From assembly GCA_022925895.1 (NCBI GenBank), contig JAKSYS010000486.1, positions 1 to 49,050 on the forward strand: a stretch of DNA of 49,050 bases. The letters run 5' to 3'. Source of the DNA: Fragilaria crotonensis (taxonomy: Eukaryota > Bacillariophyta > Fragilariophyceae > Fragilariales > Fragilariaceae). The notes beneath the pieces were generated by a model. It saw nothing but the letters and a program-made list of their open reading frames with translations, did not search any database and was not told the DNA's origin. The translations under genes were made by a program, and so were the position numbers. Positions 43,202 through 49,050 of the stretch are shown here, in pieces (position 1 is the first letter of the stretch; each line of letters begins with the position of its first letter).

Positions 43202-45748
43202 ATGGAGGACGCAGAACAAACAACCTCTAGCAGCAATGGTGATGGCAGCACCTCATGTGTTTCTTTGGACAAGTACGAACGCCTGACTGCCTGGTTGCAG
43301 CAAAATGGAGGAACCTGTCAACATGTACGTTGTTTCACATTCTTTTGTGAGAGCAGCTCATTCATTTGTTTTTGCACTCCAGGCGGAATTCAGTGGCAGG
43401 CGCCATGTACTCCAATGGAGCACTGCGCTTGCTAATTGGCGATTAGTTTGCGGTCTGTCACTCTCGTCTCCGGCAGTACTGCGTGTCCAATGTTCGTTCC
43501 AAGATCATTGCATGATTGGAAAACAAGTTGTCCGAGCAAAGGTCCCTCCACTGTTGTACGATACAAACACACTCCGAGTACTCACATTTTTTTCATTTGC
43601 ATCATTCTGATCTTGATTGGGGCGACAGGTGGAATTTCGAGAGTACGAGAGCGGCAGCAGCGATGTCAATGACGAATATACTTATTTCAAATATGCAGAA
43701 CTACGAAGGCGGCCTGAAGAGAAGGAACGAAACGTCCATGCCAGTACCGACATTCCAAAAGACACGATGCTCATTTCCGTTCCTCGACATTGTATCTTGA
43801 CTGCGGACATGGGACGAGCCCTACCATTGGGAAAGAAACTTGCAGAATGTGACACTCGGATCAATGCTCCGCGTCACATTTATCTGATACTCTACATGTT
43901 GTGGGACATGAAGACAAATGGATCGGACTCCTTCTTTTTTCCCTACTACGATGTTTTGCCAAAGTCATTTCCACATATTCCCATATTTTGGTCTCCAGAC
44001 GAATTAAAGCACCTCGAAGGCAGTTTCCTGTTCAGCGAAATCATGGAACGTAACCGCTCCATATGGGAGGATTATTGCACAGTGTGTCGCATCGTAGAGA
44101 AGGAGGCGGCGGCCCATGCTCAGAAAAATGAAATCAACAATGACGATCCCAATGCGACAGAAGCATCTGCAGCAACATGCTCATGGTTTCATAATGTTTC
44201 ACTTGCCGACTTTCAATGGGCACGTGTGGCCATCACATCACGCAACTTTGCCTTTGTCGATCGTACCACGACTCGCGTTTCGGCCATGGTTCCGCAAGCC
44301 GACATGTTGAATCATCGACGTCCACCTGATGCAATGTGGACATTTGATATCGAACGGGACGCGTTTACCATTAGAACGTAAGAGGGAATACCATGATGAT
44401 GATGATTCCCTCGTTTCGTACTCACACGTTAACTCACATCGTTCGTTTTATCCTTGGTCGTCACCCCCATCTTCGTCTCACAACACGACAGTCTGGTAGA
44501 TGTTCCAGCAGGTGCTCCCATTTATGAATCGTACGGTCGGAAATCCAATCATCGATACCTCTTGAACTACGGCTTTTCTGTCGAAAACAATTTCGATGAG
44601 GATGGAACGTGTCCAAATCAAGTCGATATTGACCTGGAAGTTTCACCCACTGATCCCGTATTCTTGCGAAAGATGAAGTTCTGGCTTTCCGATATGCTTT
44701 CAGATCGAGACATTCTGGTGTACTACCATCATGTACCTGAAAGGTTTCAGGTCGGTACGATTCAAAGTGAGACTTATCATATTGACGAGGCACAAAATGA
44801 TGATTCAGTTGGCCACAAAGTCGACTCTCGTGTTGATCATGCCGATGCTGATGGAAACGACGACTTGGCGGAGCATCATGTCGTGAGCGATCGATCGGAA
44901 CACGATCCGACGATTCCATCGACGGTATCGAGTCCTCCAAGCGAGCGTCTCTTTCATGTCCACGATGAAAAGGAGGTTGGAGATGAACCCGAGACGGACG
45001 AAGATGACGATGACATTGATCTCTTGTGCGAGGACTACTTGGAATCCGATCGTGACCTAATTTATCGCCGTGAAACACTCCGCGTAAGCGTCTCGGATGA
45101 CGAAAATACCACGCTTCTCTTCAGTTTGCTCCGAGCCTTGGCTTGTAACGAGGAAGATCTCAACCTATTGACTGGAACGACGATGGAGAGAAAAGACAGC
45201 GGCACAAGCTGTGGTGTTCGGACGCTTGGTGGTATTGTGGAACCCATCAATCTACGTAATGAGTTTATGGCCATGATATTGTTGACGGAAATCATGATCG
45301 ATCATCTTGCTCGGTTCCCCACTACCATCGAAGAAGATGTCGCTGATCTCGCCGATGAGGGAAGTATCCAGCCTTCAGCAATCGACGCAATGCCAAAATT
45401 CAAGTTAAGAGTGAGAAGGAGGTTCTTTGTCATTTTCTGCTGTGGGCGCAAAGCGCAACGTATGTCATGAGAGCGATGCTTCGCGAGTCAAATGATTCGG
45501 TTGGCATTGACAGTGACCTTGTCGAAGATGGCGAGTCCAAGACTCCGACTGTGGAAGAGGCCATTGATGAATTGCATGAAGCCGAAGTTCACTGGTCGAT
45601 TATACGATACTGTGACCTTGTTTTGTGGAAACTTCGAGGTTCCGTGAAGAAAGACGACAACAATCGCTCCAGCGCCTTGAGCACGGCCGTCGAGGACGAC
45701 GACGAACACATAGATGGACGACTAGATGCGTGTATCAACGGACGGTAA
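43202..45748 (+). CDS. SET-domain protein methyltransferase, second paralogue, three exons, apparent 1-nt deletion
   Basis: Exons 43202-43324, 43629-44377 and 44492-45748; introns of 304 and 114 nt sit at the same positions and phases (0 and 2) as in the gene at 23370-25351, so the two are true paralogues. It reads DKYERLTAWLQQNGG, VEFREYES, then the SET elements NVHASTDIPKDT, FWSPDELKHLEGS, ADMLNHRRP and YESYGRKSNHRYLLNYGF. It is longer (about 709 residues) because of an Asn/Ala insertion before SWFHNVSLADFQWAR and a His/Asp-rich acidic insertion (44760-45040). In exon 3 the frame breaks near 45409: one added base restores SEKEVLCHFLLWAQSA, matching GEKEVLRHFAQWARTA in the paralogue. The last part (EVHWSIIRYCDLVLWKLR) is in the second frame. 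Confidence 0.85.
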
Positions 45749-45786
45749 CGAGTCGAGTGATGTACCTGTATCTTGCCGCATACAAC

Positions 45787-46580
45787 TTATCTGATTTTTA
45801 AAGTGGCTTTTGAAAGACAAAACACGCCGGCACGTAGATCCTCTGCTCCGTCACGGATCCAAATGTAGTCGGCAAACATGGTTCGTCTCAGGTCGTTGGG
45901 CACTACGCCCGAAACGGAAATCACAAACCCTCCTGGTTTCAAGACGCGATCCATTTCAAGGACGGATGCCTCCACATTACCATCTCCCGACAGATAGATT
46001 GCATCGAGCGCTCCCTTTTCCAGTATGACATCAAATTGCTCTGTCCAGGAAGATTTCAGAAATCGTGCATCCATTTGGTGGAGTTCTACTCCGGCACCAT
46101 ATGCCTTATTCGTCTTGGACTGTTTTAGCTGCTCGTACGACAGCAAGTCCTTCTGTCGTTCAATGGCATGTTCCGAATAATCGAAAGCGACCAAATTGGT
46201 GTAGCCATTGGCGTACAAGTCCAACAGCATTGGGTCGTTCCCAATTCCTGGCAAAAGAATCGAGGGAGACGTTGAGGGCGATGCCACCTTGGTCAAGTAT
46301 GGCTTTATGACATCGTAACCATAGTACCAGGAGTATTCATCCTTGGGAAAGTCGCCCATTCCTTGGTAGACATCGTCCCAGTACGCCCGTGTTCCAAATG
46401 ACGATCGAGCGTTAATGTCTTCGTCGTAGTAAGTGGTGATGCCTGTTGTTGTTGTTGTTGTTGCAACATCGAGTGATGTGTCGAAGCTCCTTCGCCGAAC
46501 ACCGAACGATACTGCTGTGTGCGTAGGGATGGAAAGCAGAAGGATCCGGAGACGAAGAATGAAAGCAGAATCAATCTCAT
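45787..46580 (-). CDS. Class I SAM methyltransferase, EEF1AKMT4/METTL13-like, secretory or plastid leader, apparent 1-nt deletion
   Basis: About 264 residues after joining two minus frames. The methyltransferase core has the typical entry FGTRAYWDDVYQ, SWYYGYDVIKPYL, motif I as ILLPGIGNDPMLLDLYANG with acidic FDYSEHAI (motif II), the substrate-type motif FDVILEKGALDAIYLSGDG, and VLKPGGFVISVS. The EKGxLDA motif is characteristic of the METTL13/EEF1AKMT4 group, which methylate eEF1A; the target here is unproven. The N-terminal frame (from 46580, MRLILLSFFVSGSFCFPSLR) gives a signal-like leader. The switch lies between ~46460 and 46520: one added base in a stretch such as TCGGTGTTCGG connects leader and core through a Thr/Gln-coded CAA repeat. 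A short intron is an alternative, but no in-phase sites were found. Confidence 0.78.
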
Positions 46581-47109
46581 CGGTACACTTGGTATGTTGG
46601 ATAATATGTTGAAAGCAACAGGAATTATTCTACCAGGTGCGTCAGGATAGGATTATGATGGAGTCACAGGTTTTCGGAATTGTGAGTGGAATTTCTTACG
46701 ACGAATATCATTCTTTCACCTCGCCCATGTGTAGAGAGAGTCACATATGGAGTGCTTGTCGCATGTTAAGGGAAAAAGTGATGTGGCGACAATCTCTGAC
46801 GTCCTGCTCGACCCAACCGAATGAACAGTAGCATAGTACAAGTCCTCGGCGTACAAGTCTGTTCGAGAATAATGAAGTAACGCTCAATAAACGGCAGACT
46901 GAATGTAATTGGCGCGTTGCAAATTGTTGTTCCGCATACCTGTGTAGCCAGCAACTGCATAATTACTTTAGCGGGCACCAGCGTTGGTCAAAAGAAGATC
47001 GATAGCACATCCTAGAGTAACAATACCATGAAAGCAAATCACAGTTACTAGACAAAAGATATTGCCTGACAGCAGCTATTGCTCTCAGTCAACAACCAAT
47101 CTATCAGAA
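46581..47109. other. Intergenic between the methyltransferase start and SBPase 3' end
   Basis: 529 nt with no supported gene. It holds the methyltransferase upstream region. Confidence 0.5.
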
Positions 47110-48135
47110 TCAAATCGCGCCTTCAGTTGTCGTCCCAAACATGAATTTCTTGAAAATTTCAACTTCCGCTTTGCCACCGAAGCACACACCTAAACGTTGA
47201 TCGCAGTCATCAATGACAATATCCAACACACTCCTATCACTCGACTCGTCCATCGCGACACCTCCTGCACATTCTACAATCAAACCCAGCGGTGCCACTT
47301 CATACAACAATCTCAATTTCGCTTTGGATTTGGCGGAACTCACATTAGTGAAGATTCCCTTACTCTTGGCAAAAATATGATACACATCCGGCACCATTCC
47401 ACCAGAATATCGAAGTTGGTATCCCTGTTCCATCCAATACTCCACTAATGCCTTGTATTGCGGATGATCGTTGGTGGCTCTCAAATTCCCAGGTGCAAAT
47501 ATCTTTCCCGCTGGTTCAATGACGACCGCATCGCAACTCAAATGCCATTCGGTCCGGTCGTCCACAAGTGTGACTTCAAAGACTTTTTGCACCGTTGGGA
47601 GTGCCACACACAGGACAGTTCGGGACCGTAGAGAGCCACAGCGGCCGCAACTTGTTCCCGTCCCGATCGACCGACCAACTGAGTTCCAGGCCAAATGCCA
47701 TAAATGCTACCGACCGAAAAATTGGCATCAATAATACTGGATCCATCCAATGGATCGCATCCCAAGGAAAAGTAGGTTTCTTGTTGTTCTCCACCAATAC
47801 TATCCGGAGTGGCATTAGTATCGCTACGAACATTGGTTTCTTGTGGCGTTTCTTCCGATGCCACAGTGGCATAGACCCCGGAGGCTCGGACGGCATCAAA
47901 GACACACTGATCGCAGGCCAAATCCCAATTCCAATTGGTGATCACCTGAAGCATTTTGGGATCCTGCATACTCGTGAGTCACGTAATTGGTCAAATGGTG
48001 CGAAATGTTGGCAGTGGCATCGCCCAGTGCGACAATGGCCTTGCGAAGGAAAATGTCACTAATTCCGTAGGATTGGAGGATGGAATCGAGGGAAGTGGCG
48101 CGAGATAATGCTGCGGATGGAGCTGTAATCGTCAT
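47110..48135 (-). CDS. Sedoheptulose-1,7-bisphosphatase, no plastid leader, two compensating frame errors
   Basis: A 341-residue sugar bisphosphatase of the FBPase/SBPase family hydrolysing sedoheptulose-1,7-bisphosphate. Identification rests on DPLDGSSIIDANFSVGSIYG (metal/phosphate site), GREQVAAAVALYGPE, LRYSGGMVPDVYHIFAK, KGIFTNVSS, and AKLRLLYEVAPLGLIVE, which are SBPase- rather than FBPase-type. The protein starts MTITAPSAALSRATSLDSI with no signal peptide, so it may be a cytosolic isoform as known in diatoms. The reading frame shifts +1 near 47970 (one extra base before SMQDPKML) and back by -1 near 47620 (one A missing in GAACTG, restoring GPE-TVLCVALPTVQK). Both shifts interrupt conserved sequence and are most simply sequencing indels. 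Confidence 0.85.
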
Positions 48136-48505
48136 GGTAGACTGTACGAATGGATGAGTATACTTAATGTGCCTTTTTGATTGTTGGACCTGTGTTGTGT
48201 CGTTGTGTGCTGTGGTTGTGTCTCGTTTAAATTTGGGATTGGAATGAACGATGATAATGATACAGATACCCACTTATGTTGTGGACAAGTTGTGGTTGTT
48301 GGATGTAGTCGAATTTTCTTTTGTGACGCACGCTTCGTTAGCAGTACCAAGTTCTACTTCTATCGTAGAAGTGCACTCTACTGTAGTACGAAAGTACTTG
48401 TCCTACTGAGAACAACTTGACAACATCGTCACGCATCGAAACAACCCGTTTTCTACTACGCCCCTCACACAACTCAACAAGCCACTGTTCTTGTGTGTTG
48501 ACGGA
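48136..48505. promoter_or_regulatory. Head-to-head intergenic region, SBPase / aminopeptidase P
   Basis: 370 nt between divergent start codons, so it must contain both promoters. GTAGAAGTGCACTCTACTG and GTACGAAAGTAC words lie at 48364-48396. No clear TATA box seen. Confidence 0.45.
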
Positions 48506-49050
48506 ATGACACTTGGTTGTCTCGGTCGTTCGCGTCGAAGAAGCCGAACGCTGACGACTACTGCAGCTGCAATCCTGTTGGTATCTTGTCGAAAGGCTGT
48601 CGTGTGCTTGTCTTCGACGCCATTGTTGCAGCATCGAGGGCAGCTGTATCATAGTACGCGGCGACACCTGCACCTATCGACGTTTGTTCGGTACAACAAG
48701 CACGACAACAACGACCACGACAAGTTCAAGACTCGATCCATTCTTTCCCACTTGCGCGCTGGTGGACAGTTATCGTCGGATTACAGTCACGACGCCCAAA
48801 TGACGACGACTACTACCACTGACATGATGAAGGATGACGTTCCCCACGACACATCGTCATCTACAGCTCCTACAACAACATGGTCTGCTGCCGACAAATT
48901 GGCAGCCCTACGTGTATCCCTCCAGGATCAAGGATTGGATGCCTATTTGGTGCCTTCCGATGATCCCCATTTGTCGGAATACACACCGGATGCGTACAAA
49001 CGGAGGGCATTTTTGACCAACTTTCAAGGATCGGCAGGAACAGCAGTCGT
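48506..49050 (+). CDS. Aminopeptidase P (Xaa-Pro aminopeptidase), 5' part only
   Basis: An open frame from ATG 48506 to the window edge (about 181 residues). The first ~160 residues hold a basic, possibly targeting N-terminus (MTLGCLGRSRRSRTLTTTAA then AILLVSCRKAVVC) and a low-complexity Thr/His/Asp stretch (MTTTTTTDMMKDD). From ~140 the Creatinase/prolidase N-terminal domain begins: KLAALRVSLQDQGLDAYLVP, SDDPHLSEYTPDAYKRRAFL, TNFQGSAGTAVV. This order is typical of aminopeptidase P, a Mn-dependent enzyme removing an N-terminal residue before proline. The catalytic C-terminal pita-bread domain lies beyond the window. Location is uncertain (organelle or secretory). Confidence 0.85.
   Translation, partial: MTLGCLGRSRRRSRTLTTTAAAILLVSCRKAVVCLSSTPLLQHRGQLYHSTRRHLHLSTFVRYNKHDNNDHDKFKTRSILSHLRAGGQLSSDYSHDAQMTTTTTTDMMKDDVPHDTSSSTAPTTTWSAADKLAALRVSLQDQGLDAYLVPSDDPHLSEYTPDAYKRRAFLTNFQGSAGTAV

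Noticed and set aside
46441-46465. CAA trinucleotide repeat as an expandable microsatellite of interest
   Set aside because: Only about seven units; noted just as the place where the methyltransferase frames meet.

Overview
The window is nuclear DNA of a photosynthetic stramenopile, most likely a diatom. The evidence is intron-poor eukaryotic genes with short GT-AG introns (about 85-300 nt), a eukaryotic housekeeping gene set (EMC3, NAR1, CDC37, UBC12), and several proteins whose N-terminus is a signal peptide followed by an ASAF/AFAP-like cleavage context, the secondary-plastid targeting signal of diatoms. Intergenic DNA is unusually rich in GTAC/CTCCAGTAC words.

Layout: (1) 0-6.3 kb: a short-chain dehydrogenase convergent with and slightly overlapping EMC3, a four-helix membrane protein of unknown function, and the cytosolic Fe-S assembly factor NAR1. 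(2) 6.3-7.8 kb: a non-coding interval with a TIR-bounded, MITE-like element. (3) 7.8-12.9 kb: an ankyrin-like protein and a large ATPase/TPR-like protein split by one apparent missing base. (4) 12.9-17.1 kb: no convincing gene, but decayed inverted repeats and hairpins. (5) 17.1-25.4 kb: three tandem Golgi-type sulfotransferase genes (the first broken) and a convergent SET-domain methyltransferase; a decayed copy of the SET gene's 3' end lies behind the broken sulfotransferase, so the two-gene unit was duplicated. (6) 26-34 kb: two lineage-specific proteins, a plastid FMN-barrel protein of the GluTR-binding type, a small putative plastid membrane protein, and CDC37. (7) 34-49 kb: organellar seryl-tRNA synthetase, a divergent VIT/CCC1-like transporter, NEDD8-conjugating UBC12, a PD-(D/E)XK nuclease, a second SET paralogue, a class I methyltransferase, sedoheptulose-bisphosphatase, and the 5' part of an aminopeptidase P running off the window.

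A striking feature is that eight otherwise well-conserved genes need single-base frame corrections, several at homopolymers, to read through their family domains. Essential genes such as CDC37 and SerRS are among them, so uncorrected indels in the assembly are the simplest explanation. The sulfotransferase copy at 17.1 kb differs: it has two lesions, one a 2-base deletion visible against its paralogues, and is probably a real pseudogene. The genes do not form one pathway; the most genome-specific story is the sulfotransferase-SET duplication block together with the repeat-rich region beside it.
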